The translations under genes and the position numbers were made by a program. Under the pieces are notes generated by a model. That model saw nothing but the letters and a program-made list of their open reading frames with translations, had not been told where the DNA came from and ran no database searches. Below, piece by piece: positions 24,894 to 32,757 of a stretch of 64,000 nt of DNA. Numbering within the stretch: the first letter of the stretch is position 1; every line of letters starts with the position of its first letter. The stretch lies in assembly GCF_010548375.1 (NCBI RefSeq), contig NZ_JAAGLY010000011.1, positions 124,001 to 188,000 of the forward strand. The letters run 5' to 3'. This DNA comes from Streptomyces sp. SID13726 (GTDB lineage Bacteria; Actinomycetota; Actinomycetes; Streptomycetales; Streptomycetaceae).

Positions 24894-25658
24894 GTGACTT
24901 CCTTCGCCGAGCTGCACGACCTGACGGGCAAGGTGGCGGTGGTCACCGGCGGTTCGCGCGGGATCGGCCGGTCCATCGTGCAGACGCTGGCGGAGGCCGG
25001 TGCCGAGATCGTCGTAGCCTCACGAAAGCTCCAGGCGTGCGAGGCGGTGGCCGGGGAGGTGCGGGCGTCGACCGGGCGTCGGGCTGTGGGCATCGCCTGT
25101 CATGTCGGCCGGTGGGACGACTGCGAGCGGCTGGTCGCCGAGACCCTCGGGCACTTCGGGCGCCTGGACGTGCTGGTCAACAACGCGGGCATGTCCCCGA
25201 TGTACGACAGCCTCGACACGGTCAGCGAGGAGCTCTACGACAAGACGCTCGCCGTGAATCTCAAGGGGCCGTTCCGTCTCGCCGTCCTCGCGGCGAAGCA
25301 CATGACGGATCACGGGGGCGGGTCGATCATCAACATCGGGACGGCGGGGTCCTTGCTGGCGAGCGTGCATGAACTGCCGTACGCCTGCGCCAAGGCGGGC
25401 CTCAACGCCCTGACGGTCGGCTTGGCGGAGGCGTACGCGCCGAAGGTGCGGGTGAACGCGATCCTGCCGGGGCCGGTTCTGACGGATGCTCACCAGGCCT
25501 GGGCGGCGGCCGACTTCGACGCGTCGTTCGTTCCGCTGGGCCGCGTCGGGCGGCCGGACGACGTGGCCCCGCTGGCGCTGCATTTCGCGAGTGCGGCGTC
25601 GAGTTTCACGACGGGGGCGATCGTGCGGGTGGACGGGGGGATCACGCGGAAGGTGTAG
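24894..25658 (+). CDS. SDR family oxidoreductase
   Basis: A 254-residue classical SDR with T-G-G-S-R-G-I-G (18-25), N-N-A-G (about 96-99) and Tyr163/Lys167. The serine position is N-I-G-T-A-G-S. The GTG at 24894 comes 5 bases after the ligase stop. Its 3' end overlaps the 3' end of the convergent kinase gene by 17 bases. It probably performs a 3-hydroxyacyl or ketone/alcohol conversion on the product of the preceding ligase. Confidence 0.9.
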   Translation: MTSFAELHDLTGKVAVVTGGSRGIGRSIVQTLAEAGAEIVVASRKLQACEAVAGEVRASTGRRAVGIACHVGRWDDCERLVAETLGHFGRLDVLVNNAGMSPMYDSLDTVSEELYDKTLAVNLKGPFRLAVLAAKHMTDHGGGSIINIGTAGSLLASVHELPYACAKAGLNALTVGLAEAYAPKVRVNAILPGPVLTDAHQAWAAADFDASFVPLGRVGRPDDVAPLALHFASAASSFTTGAIVRVDGGITRKV

Positions 25659-28311
25659 CGGGGCCGACGTATGTCGCGGTGTCTTCCGCCTCCAGTGTCT
25701 CCGGCCCGGCTTCCTCGCCCGCCTCGGGAGTCGCGGCCAGTTCCCGAAGGTACTCCTCCGGGCTCTGCGGCCGGGTGTCGGCGTCGCGCGACAGCATCCT
25801 GCCGAGCAGGGCACGCAGTTCCTCGGACACCGCGAGGGCGTCGACGGGTACGTCCCTGTGCACGATCTCGTAGATGACCTGATGGTCCGAGGAAGCGCTC
25901 CAGGGCAACGTCCCGGTCAGACACTGGTACATGAGGATGCCGAGCGTGTAGAGGTCCGTCCTGATGTCCGAGGGATTGCCCAGCGCCTGTTCCGGGGCCA
26001 TGTACCCCGGTGTCCCGATCACCATCCCCACGATCGTGACGTCGTAGTCCGCGACCGAGGGACGGGCGATGCCGAGGTCGATGACGACCGCACCGCGCTC
26101 CGGATGCAGCAGGACGTTGCTCGGCTTCAGATCGATACGGGAGACACCCATGGTGTCGATGAACGCGAGCGCTTCACCGAGTTGCCGGCCGATGCGCGCG
26201 ACCAGGCCCACGGGCAGCGCGCCGCGCTCGTCCAGAACCTCTTGCAGGGAGGGCCCCTCCACCAGTTCCATGATCAGCGCGGGTTCCGTGTCCGGTCCGT
26301 CCAGGGCGTCGAGGGTCCGGACGATCTGCGGATGGTTCAGCTGGCGGCTCACCTCGGCCTCTCGCCGGAACCTGCTGAGCATCTGCTCGTCTTCGCGCAG
26401 CCGGTGGTGCAGCACCTTGACGGCGATCTGCCTGCCGGTGAGCAGATCCCGGCCTCGGTAGACCGCGCCCATGCCGCCCTGTCCGAGGAGACTGCTCATC
26501 TCGTACCGCTCGGCCAGTACCGCGACCGCCGGCGTGATCACCGGCGCGCCGGCGCCGGGTGCGCCGTCGGCCGCCGGCGGTGGTTCGGCGGGCGTGCTCC
26601 TGGCGCCGATCATGGTGGAGCCGTACAGATCTGGGCCGGGTGGCGGGGTGGCGATCCCCAGGTCTGCGCGCTCGCTCTCGCTGCTCCGGACGAAGCCGGC
26701 CAACTGCCGCTTGTAGGCGTCCGACAGCTTGTAGTAGGCCAGTGCGGACTCGGCGCCGCCGTAGCGGGTGACGTCCGGTCGTCCGGGCTCGCTCACCAGG
26801 TCCAGTACGCCGGCCCGCACCAGGTGCCGCAACAGCCGCTCCACCGCGGGCGGCGTCATGCGCAGCAGGGAGTCGAGCCCCTGGGGGCCCGTCACGTCGG
26901 TGGAGGTGAACGGTCTGCCTTCGCTGCGCAGGGTCCATTCCACTACGTGGTAGCCGCCCAGGAGGCGCCGGTCGTCGTCGATCAGCACGCCCGCGGATCC
27001 GTCGGGCGTGCTCGCCGTCATCGTCTCGGACACCACGTCCTCCAGGCGCGCATAGAAGTCGACGCGTGCCCATACCTCCTCGTTCACGCTCAACGAGGGC
27101 AGCCCGTCCTCCCACACCACGAGGGAGTTGAACTCCTGCAGCAGCCGTCGCGGAACGCCACGCGCCTTGAAACGGAGGTAGGCGATGAATCGGGCCAGCC
27201 GCAGGTCGTCCGGGGTCGACCTGGGAATGGTGTACGTGGACTCGGGCGAGTACGTGACGTACGTACCGGGGCCGGGGGCGTTCGCGCCGTACGGTCCGAG
27301 CGGGCCGTACGGGGCGGCAGGCGGGCCCCAGGCCGATGGCGTGTCCGGTTGTGGCCGGCCGCTCCGCACGAGCCCGTGCACCAGGCGTCCGGGCGCGTCC
27401 CACAGACACGGGACGTACATCCGCCACCCGAAGACGCTCTCGTACACCCCGTTGCCCCGGTCGGAGTCCTGCAGCGCCCGGTCGTAGAGGTCGGGGCCGG
27501 CGACCACGATGAAGTGTGCGCCGCGTGCGGTGAGCACGTTCTTGATGCGGCCCAGTAACGCCTCGAAGAGGGCGATCGCCTCCGCGTCGTTGTCCGTGAG
27601 CTTGTCGACCTCGTCGAGCACGATCACCGGATGTACCCGGATCCGTGTGGCGTCCCGCCGGTGCCGCCTGCGCAGGAGTCTTCGGGACCGGCGTACCGGA
27701 TCGGGGCGGCCCTCACTGCCGTTGAGCAGTTGGACGATGCGTACCAGGTCGTGCTCGACGTCCGTCTCGGAGTACGCGAGGAACGCGGCCTCCGTGGCCT
27801 GCGACCGGGTTCTGCGACCGCTGAAGCTCATGGTGGGCGCGAGCCGGTGCTGTGGGGCGAGCCCCAGAGTGGTACCCCTCTCGGTGCTCTCGGACTGTGT
27901 CTGGGTGAACGACAGCGATGTCCGCGAGTAGGCGAGCAGCAACGCACGCTGCACTTCGCGCGGAAGGCGCGCCAGCAGATCACGGTCGTCGAGGCTCTCG
28001 AAGATCCGCCGGACCACCGCGAACAGCAGTTGGTCCGTGGTCATGGAACGGGCGACGTTCAGGTGCACGACCAGCATGACGTCCCGGTCGCCCCACAGGG
28101 CGGAGGTCTCGGCCAACGCCCGCAGCACCAGTGTCGACTTGCCCACTCCACGAAAGCCGCTCACCAGGAAGGCACCGCCGTGGGAGTACGTCAGCCGTTC
28201 CTTGAGCGTGTCGACCAGCGCTTCGTGACCGAGCACCGGAATGGCGCCGTCACCGGCCGGCAAGGGTTCGTGGATGTACCGGAACTGCCGGTGAAGCGGC
28301 ATGTGCAGCAC
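25642..28311 (-). CDS. P-loop NTPase / winged-helix / Ser-Thr protein kinase fusion
   Basis: A protein of about 890 residues with an unusual layout; residues are counted from the upstream TTG at 28326. An AAA/ORC-like NTPase covers about 25-330, with Walker A G-F-R-G-V-G-K-S-T (57-65) and Walker B V-I-V-L-D-E-V-D (234-241). Next comes a Gly/Pro/Tyr-rich linker, then a winged-helix-like stretch. From about 590 to 855 is a protein kinase with G-Q-G-G-M-G-A-V-Y and A-V-K. Its catalytic loop reads R-I-D-L-K-P-S-N instead of H-R-D, and DFG is D-L-G. I prefer GTG 28311 after a run of G; TTG 28326 and ATG 28302 are alternatives. It lies 51 bases after the amidohydrolase in the same direction. Signalling target unknown. 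Confidence 0.87.
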   Translation of the reverse strand: MLHMPLHRQFRYIHEPLPAGDGAIPVLGHEALVDTLKERLTYSHGGAFLVSGFRGVGKSTLVLRALAETSALWGDRDVMLVVHLNVARSMTTDQLLFAVVRRIFESLDDRDLLARLPREVQRALLLAYSRTSLSFTQTQSESTERGTTLGLAPQHRLAPTMSFSGRRTRSQATEAAFLAYSETDVEHDLVRIVQLLNGSEGRPDPVRRSRRLLRRRHRRDATRIRVHPVIVLDEVDKLTDNDAEAIALFEALLGRIKNVLTARGAHFIVVAGPDLYDRALQDSDRGNGVYESVFGWRMYVPCLWDAPGRLVHGLVRSGRPQPDTPSAWGPPAAPYGPLGPYGANAPGPGTYVTYSPESTYTIPRSTPDDLRLARFIAYLRFKARGVPRRLLQEFNSLVVWEDGLPSLSVNEEVWARVDFYARLEDVVSETMTASTPDGSAGVLIDDDRRLLGGYHVVEWTLRSEGRPFTSTDVTGPQGLDSLLRMTPPAVERLLRHLVRAGVLDLVSEPGRPDVTRYGGAESALAYYKLSDAYKRQLAGFVRSSESERADLGIATPPPGPDLYGSTMIGARSTPAEPPPAADGAPGAGAPVITPAVAVLAERYEMSSLLGQGGMGAVYRGRDLLTGRQIAVKVLHHRLREDEQMLSRFRREAEVSRQLNHPQIVRTLDALDGPDTEPALIMELVEGPSLQEVLDERGALPVGLVARIGRQLGEALAFIDTMGVSRIDLKPSNVLLHPERGAVVIDLGIARPSVADYDVTIVGMVIGTPGYMAPEQALGNPSDIRTDLYTLGILMYQCLTGTLPWSASSDHQVIYEIVHRDVPVDALAVSEELRALLGRMLSRDADTRPQSPEEYLRELAATPEAGEEAGPETLEAEDTATYVGPATPSA

Positions 28312-28362
28312 GACATCGTCCCCCAACGGCTCTGTGCGTGCTGCCAGCCTACGGCCTCGCCC

Positions 28363-29622
28363 TCAGCTGCTGCCGCCCTCGTGCCGGTACACCTCCCCAC
28401 CCTTCATCACGAACCGCACGTCCTCCGTCACCCCGATGTCCGTGAGGGGATCGCCGGGTACCGCGATGATGTCGGCCAGGAGGCCGGGCTCCAGGCGGCC
28501 CCGGTCGTCGGCGTCGATCAGGTCGGCGGCCACCGTCGTCGCGGAACGGATCGCGGCCAGGGGGGTCATTCCGCGGTCGACCAGTGCGAGGAGTTCGCGG
28601 GCGTTGCGGCCGTGCGGGATCGCCGGGGCGTCCGTGCCGCAGGCCACTCGGACGCCGCGTTCGATCGCCCGGCGGATCGTGGCCTTCGCCCGGGGGAAGA
28701 CCTCCGCGGCCTTGGCCTGGAGTTCCGGGGCGGCCTTGGAGACGTCCATGCCGTCGGCGATGTAGGTCGTGGCCACCAGGAAGGTGCCCCGCTCCACCAT
28801 CAGGTCCAGGGTCTCGTCGCCCGCGAGGAAGCCGTGCTCGACGCAGTCGATGCCCGCCGCGAGGGCGGCTCGGACCGCGCGGTCGCCCATGCAGTGGGCC
28901 GCGACCTTGCGGCCCGCGCGGTGGGCCTCGTCGACGATGGCCCGCAGCTCCTCGTCGGAGTACTGCTGGGCGCCGGCCGGGCCGGTGTGGGACATGACGC
29001 CGTTCGAGGCGCAGACCTTGATGACCCGGGCGCCGTGCTTGATCTGGTAGCGGACGGCCTTGCGGACCTCGTCGATCCCGTTGGCGATGCCCTCCTCGAC
29101 GGTGAGGGGCATGATGTGCGGCGCCAGCGCCTGGAACATCGTCGGGTCCAGATGGCCTCCGGTGGGGGTGATCGCGTGTCCGGCGGGGACCACCCTCGGG
29201 CCCTCGATCCAGCCCAGGTCGATCGCCTTCTGGAGCGCCACGTCCAGGAGGAGACCGCCCGTCTGCACGAAGAGACCCAGGTTGCGTACGGTCGTGAAGC
29301 CCGCCCGCAGCGTCCGGCGGGCGTTGGCGACCGCGCGCAGGGTGCGGACGGCCGGGTCGTCCTGGACCGGGTTGAGGGGGCTGCGGTGGTCGGGGCCGCC
29401 GAGCAGCAGGTTGACCTCCATGTCCATCAGCCCGGGCAGGAGGGTCACGTCGCCGAGGTCGATCACCACCGCGTCGGCCGGAACCGACGCGGGGGCGACC
29501 TCGACGATGTGCTCGTCCTGGATCAACAGGTCGCCCGGCTCGACCAGTTCGCCCTTGGTGACGTCGAGCATGCGGGCGGCGCGGAGGTGGACGGGCGGCT
29601 GCGGTGCGCGCGGTCGTGGCAT
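28363..29622 (-). CDS. amidohydrolase-family protein lacking the HxH metal motif
   Basis: A 419-residue protein of the imidazolonepropionase/prolidase-like amidohydrolase family. The barrel-entry motif P-G-L-M-D is at 63-67, but the two metal-binding His that should follow are Glu69 and Asn71. Later ligands seem kept: Lys in I-K-V-C-A-S, His in A-A-H-C and V-E-H-G-F, Asp in G-T-D-A-P. It may bind one metal only, or have a changed chemistry. The ATG overlaps the stop of the small upstream gene (TGATG). It is third in the Rieske operon. Confidence 0.85.
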   Translation of the reverse strand: MPRPRAPQPPVHLRAARMLDVTKGELVEPGDLLIQDEHIVEVAPASVPADAVVIDLGDVTLLPGLMDMEVNLLLGGPDHRSPLNPVQDDPAVRTLRAVANARRTLRAGFTTVRNLGLFVQTGGLLLDVALQKAIDLGWIEGPRVVPAGHAITPTGGHLDPTMFQALAPHIMPLTVEEGIANGIDEVRKAVRYQIKHGARVIKVCASNGVMSHTGPAGAQQYSDEELRAIVDEAHRAGRKVAAHCMGDRAVRAALAAGIDCVEHGFLAGDETLDLMVERGTFLVATTYIADGMDVSKAAPELQAKAAEVFPRAKATIRRAIERGVRVACGTDAPAIPHGRNARELLALVDRGMTPLAAIRSATTVAADLIDADDRGRLEPGLLADIIAVPGDPLTDIGVTEDVRFVMKGGEVYRHEGGSS

Positions 29623-29951
29623 CAGACGGCCGGTTCCACGACCGCGTCGATGGCGGCCGCCCCCGTGTCGGGGACCTTGGGCTGGCGCCAGGCCTCGACC
29701 GGGAAGGCGACGGTCACCAGGGCGCAGAACAGCCACAGCAGGTGCTTGTCCTCGTCGGAGATGCCCTCCATGGAGACCTGCTGGAGGTACTCGGTGCCGT
29801 TCGCCAGCAGCGGGAACGCCGCGCTGTAGAAGGTGTCGAGCTCGTCCATGGTGGAGGCGATCCGCTTGGCGTAGCGGGCCTTCTCGGTCGGTACGGCCCA
29901 GTCGGCGAAGGGCTCCAGGGCGGCGAACTCGGGTGGGAACACGGTGGCCAT
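29622..29951 (-). CDS. small protein downstream of Rieske oxygenase, unknown function
   Basis: A 109-residue mostly helical protein, acidic at the start, with no signal peptide, membrane helix or metal motif that I recognise. It has a strong G-A-G-G-A-G-G site and starts 15 bases after the Rieske gene; its stop overlaps the amidohydrolase start. It may be a partner of the oxygenase, but it does not look like a classical ring-hydroxylase beta subunit, which is longer and has an NTF2-like fold. Confidence 0.75.
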   Translation of the reverse strand: MATVFPPEFAALEPFADWAVPTEKARYAKRIASTMDELDTFYSAAFPLLANGTEYLQQVSMEGISDEDKHLLWLFCALVTVAFPVEAWRQPKVPDTGAAAIDAVVEPAV

Positions 29952-29965
29952 GGGTCCTCCTCGGG

Positions 29966-31234
29966 TCAGGACGAGCGCTGTGCGTGGTCGCGGACGTACT
30001 GGCGGGCGGTGCTGTGCAGATGCCGCAGCAGCACTTCCTGGTCGTTGAGCGGGAACTCCCTGACCGCGCGGGATTCGAGCATGGTCTGGGTCGCCTCCAG
30101 GGTGTTGCCGTCCTGGAGGCCGTACTCCTTGAACGAGACGACGGCCAGCTCCTGCTGGAGCCGCTGGAAGGCGTTCTCCGGCGGCACGAAGTAGCAAGTG
30201 GCCTCGAAGATGTGGGAGTTGTAGGCCGTCGGCCAGTAGTGGTACGTCAGCACCCAGTTCGGCCGCCAGATCAGCAGCATGAAGTTGGGGAAGAAGACGA
30301 AGGAGTCCATGCCCCACCGCTTGTCGCGGGTCGGGTTGATGGCCGGGGGCAGGTCCTCGGTGGCCACGCCGACGTCCGGGAACTCCCACGGTCCGAACAG
30401 GCCGCTGCGCAGGGCGCCTTCGATGGGCTTGACCATGGCGCGGTCGTGCGGCGGGGCGATGCCGCCCCAGGAGGACACCATGCTGTGCGGGCCGTCGATG
30501 TCGTAGTGCAGGGCTTCGTAGCCGTACTTCTGGATCTTGCGGGCCTCATCCGCCATGTACTGGCCGGAGTGCAGGATCGGCGCGTGGTAGAACTCGGCGA
30601 ACGCGTCGATGAACAGCTTCCAGTTGGCGCCGATCTCGGCCCGGTACTTGTGGGCCTGGGTCATCTTGTGGAACGGATAGCCCTCGATGCCCTGGGCGAA
30701 CTCGCCGAGGAACTCCCTGAGCGGGGTGGTGTTCTCGGGGTCGAGGTTCACGAAGATGAACCCCTCCCAGACCTCGGTCTGGACGTGGCTGAGTCCGTAC
30801 TTCGACTTGTCGAGGTCGAAGAACTCCTGCTCCTGCTGGACGAAGACCAGCTTGCCCTCGAGGTCGTAGCGCCAGGCGTGGTACTTGCAGGTGAACTGGC
30901 GGCACACCCCGCTGGTCTCCTCGCGCGGGAAGTCGTTCCACACCAGCTTGTTGCCGCGGTGCCGGCACACGTTGTGGAAGGCCCGTACCTCGTCGTCCGT
31001 GCCCCGGGCCACGATCACCGAGGTGCCCGCCGCGTCCAGCTCCTTGGTGAAGAAGCTGCCCCGCTTGGGGAGTTGCTCGACGCGGCCGACGTTCAGCCAG
31101 GTCCGCCGGAAGATCGCGTCCCGCTCCAGCTCGTAGTGCGCGGGCGAGATCGAGTCCTCGTAGGAGACCGGCTCGGTGTCGATCTTGAGGTGTTCGGTCC
31201 AGCTGCCCTCATCGGGCTTCTTGAAGTGCGCCAT
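29966..31234 (-). CDS. Rieske-type aromatic ring-hydroxylating oxygenase alpha subunit
   Basis: A 422-residue oxygenase component. The Rieske [2Fe-2S] ligands are C-R-H (Cys90/His92) and C-K-Y-H (Cys116/His119). The mononuclear iron site is seen in E-F-Y-H-A-P-I-L-H (His217, His222). It should hydroxylate or demethylate its substrate with electrons from a reductase, which is absent from the window. It is the first gene of a leftward operon, directly under a perfect palindrome. The ring type of the substrate cannot be told from sequence. Confidence 0.92.
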   Translation of the reverse strand: MAHFKKPDEGSWTEHLKIDTEPVSYEDSISPAHYELERDAIFRRTWLNVGRVEQLPKRGSFFTKELDAAGTSVIVARGTDDEVRAFHNVCRHRGNKLVWNDFPREETSGVCRQFTCKYHAWRYDLEGKLVFVQQEQEFFDLDKSKYGLSHVQTEVWEGFIFVNLDPENTTPLREFLGEFAQGIEGYPFHKMTQAHKYRAEIGANWKLFIDAFAEFYHAPILHSGQYMADEARKIQKYGYEALHYDIDGPHSMVSSWGGIAPPHDRAMVKPIEGALRSGLFGPWEFPDVGVATEDLPPAINPTRDKRWGMDSFVFFPNFMLLIWRPNWVLTYHYWPTAYNSHIFEATCYFVPPENAFQRLQQELAVVSFKEYGLQDGNTLEATQTMLESRAVREFPLNDQEVLLRHLHSTARQYVRDHAQRSS

Positions 31235-31292
31235 GGGGTCTGGTCCTCCAGTCGGCTGTACGGAGGATGCGATAATCTCAGTCTCTCCGTAT

Positions 31293-31307
31293 GAGAATGC
31301 TATTCTC
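31293..31307. promoter_or_regulatory. island palindrome, perfect copy upstream of Rieske operon
   Basis: GAGAAT-GCT-ATTCTC has perfect 6-bp arms and lies 59 bases upstream of the Rieske ATG. The region is only 102 bases, between the end of the dehydrogenase gene and the Rieske start. It fits a repressor site over the promoter of the 31234-25642 operon. Confidence 0.78.
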
Positions 31308-31336
31308 GCTCGCGATCGACCGTCAAGAACCCGCCC

Positions 31337-32185
31337 TCAAGCGCCCTCCGTGAACGGGAAGATCCGAGTGAAGTCGGCACCGGGTTCGGCCGCCGCGAAG
31401 CTCTCCCAGACCGCGCCCGCCGTCCGGCCCAGGTCGGACGGTCCGCCCTGCTCCGCCACCTCGCTCAGATAGAGACGTACGTCCTTCGCCATCAGGGAGT
31501 TGGTGAAGCCGGCGGCATACCGGCCGGTGAGGACATGGCGCGGGAACTTGTCCTCGGTGGCGGCGCTGCGGCCGCTGGAGGTGTTCAGGACGTCGAGCAT
31601 GGTGGCCAGGTCGAGCCCGGCGGCGAGTCCGAAGGCGACGGCCTCGCTGGTGGCGGCGAGGGTGGTGGCGGACAGGAAGTTGTTGGCGAGCTTGAGCGCC
31701 TGGGCCATGCCGGGGCGGTCGCCGACCCGGTGGCGGCGGTCGCTCAGACCGGCCAGCACCGGCTCGACGCGGGCGCAGGCGTCGTCGGCGCCCGCGTACA
31801 TCACGGTCAGGGTGCGGGCACGGGCTCCGGCCACCCCGCCCGACACGGGGGCGTCGACGTAGCCGACCTCGCCTTTCGCGAGCAGCTCGGCGATCGTCCG
31901 CGCGGCCCCCACGCCGACGGTCGAGGTGTCGACCACGCACCGGACCCGGCGTTCGGCGACGGCGAGGACCTCACGGGCCACCTGCTCGGACGCGGTGCCG
32001 TCGGGAAGGCTGAGCACCAACACCTCGGCACGGCGGGCCGCTTCGGCCACATCGCCGACGTGGAGAGCGGACGAAGGGGAGCGCGCCGGGCCCGCGGCGT
32101 CGTGGGTGACCAGCGGGTGGCCCGCGTCCGCGAGGTTCCCGGCCAGCACCGCGCCCATGTTGCCCAGTCCGACGAAACCGATCAC
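31337..32185 (-). CDS. NAD(P)-dependent 3-hydroxyisobutyrate dehydrogenase-like oxidoreductase
   Basis: A 282-residue beta-hydroxyacid dehydrogenase with G-L-G-N-M-G at the N-terminus, D-A-P-V-S-G-G in the substrate region and K-L-A-N-N-F for the catalytic Lys. It oxidises a beta-hydroxy acid or semialdehyde precursor. The GTG start at 32185 follows G-G-A-G-G-G. The start lies inside the first copy of an imperfect 51-base tandem duplication. It follows a carboxymuconolactone-decarboxylase-like gene by 47 bases. Confidence 0.88.
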   Translation of the reverse strand: MIGFVGLGNMGAVLAGNLADAGHPLVTHDAAGPARSPSSALHVGDVAEAARRAEVLVLSLPDGTASEQVAREVLAVAERRVRCVVDTSTVGVGAARTIAELLAKGEVGYVDAPVSGGVAGARARTLTVMYAGADDACARVEPVLAGLSDRRHRVGDRPGMAQALKLANNFLSATTLAATSEAVAFGLAAGLDLATMLDVLNTSSGRSAATEDKFPRHVLTGRYAAGFTNSLMAKDVRLYLSEVAEQGGPSDLGRTAGAVWESFAAAEPGADFTRIFPFTEGA

Positions 32186-32271
32186 CGCTCGCCCTCCGGT
32201 CCCGGCCTTACGGCCCGTACGCCCCGTACCGATCACCGCTCACCCTCCCGCCCCGCCCGTACGGCCCGTAC
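32179..32271. repeat. imperfect 51-base tandem duplication
   Basis: Bases 32179-32220 and 32230-32271 match at 36 of 42 positions with an offset of 51. Unit one contains the GTG start of the dehydrogenase; unit two contains the stop of the upstream decarboxylase-like gene. It looks like a local duplication that built the present gene junction. Confidence 0.6.
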
Positions 32272-32628
32272 CGAGCGGCGGGCCGCGCTGCCGGCCGGCG
32301 CCCCGCAGTACGCGGTGATCTGGAAGAGGAGTTCGTCGACCTCGGCGTCGGTGACGCCGACGCGCGGGCCGCCGTCCAGGTGGAGGCGGAACTCCTCCAT
32401 GCGGCCGAGCGCGGCGGTCATGGCCAGCACCAGCAGGCTGCGGTCGCGCGGGCTCAGGGCGCCGCCGCGGGCCCAGACCCCCCAGGCCGTGGTGGTGAGG
32501 TAGTCCTGGAACTCGGCACCAACCGCGTCGAGTTCGGTGGCCCGGCCCTCGGCATGGGTGTCGCCGAGCACCGCCAGCCGCATGGCGCGCGCAGAGCGCA
32601 GTTCCTCGGTCTCTTCGGTCTCTTTCAT
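32233..32628 (-). CDS. carboxymuconolactone decarboxylase-like protein
   Basis: A 131-residue protein of the AhpD/CMD superfamily, with the block R-D-R-S-L-L-V-L-A-M-T-A and M-E-E-F-R-L-H-L. The Cys pair of peroxidase members is missing, which favours a decarboxylase or lactone-handling role over disulfide chemistry. The ATG at 32628 follows G-G-G-A-G-A-C. It is divergent from the P450 across a degenerate island operator and is followed by the dehydrogenase at 31337. Confidence 0.85.
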   Translation of the reverse strand: MKETEETEELRSARAMRLAVLGDTHAEGRATELDAVGAEFQDYLTTTAWGVWARGGALSPRDRSLLVLAMTAALGRMEEFRLHLDGGPRVGVTDAEVDELLFQITAYCGAPAGSAARRSVRAVRAGREGER

Positions 32629-32653
32629 GGGTCTCCCGTGGGGTCCGGACTGC

Positions 32654-32668
32654 GAGAATGACGCTCTC
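32654..32668. promoter_or_regulatory. island operator variant between decarboxylase-like gene and P450
   Basis: GAGAAT-GAC-GCTCTC: the left arm is perfect and the right arm matches 4 of 6. It sits 26 bases upstream of the leftward ATG (32628) and about 90 bases upstream of the P450 start, so it could serve both. Confidence 0.6.
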
Positions 32669-32757
32669 ATAAACGTACATCCAAGATTCCAGACAGCGGA
32701 GAATTGTGCTACCGTCCCACCCCGTCAGGGCCGCCGCCGGAGGGAGATCGGCAGATC

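Noticed and set aside
25642..28326. A mobile-element or phage origin for the NTPase-kinase gene
   Set aside because: No integrase, transposase, terminal repeats or attachment sites were seen, and base composition by eye is like the neighbours.
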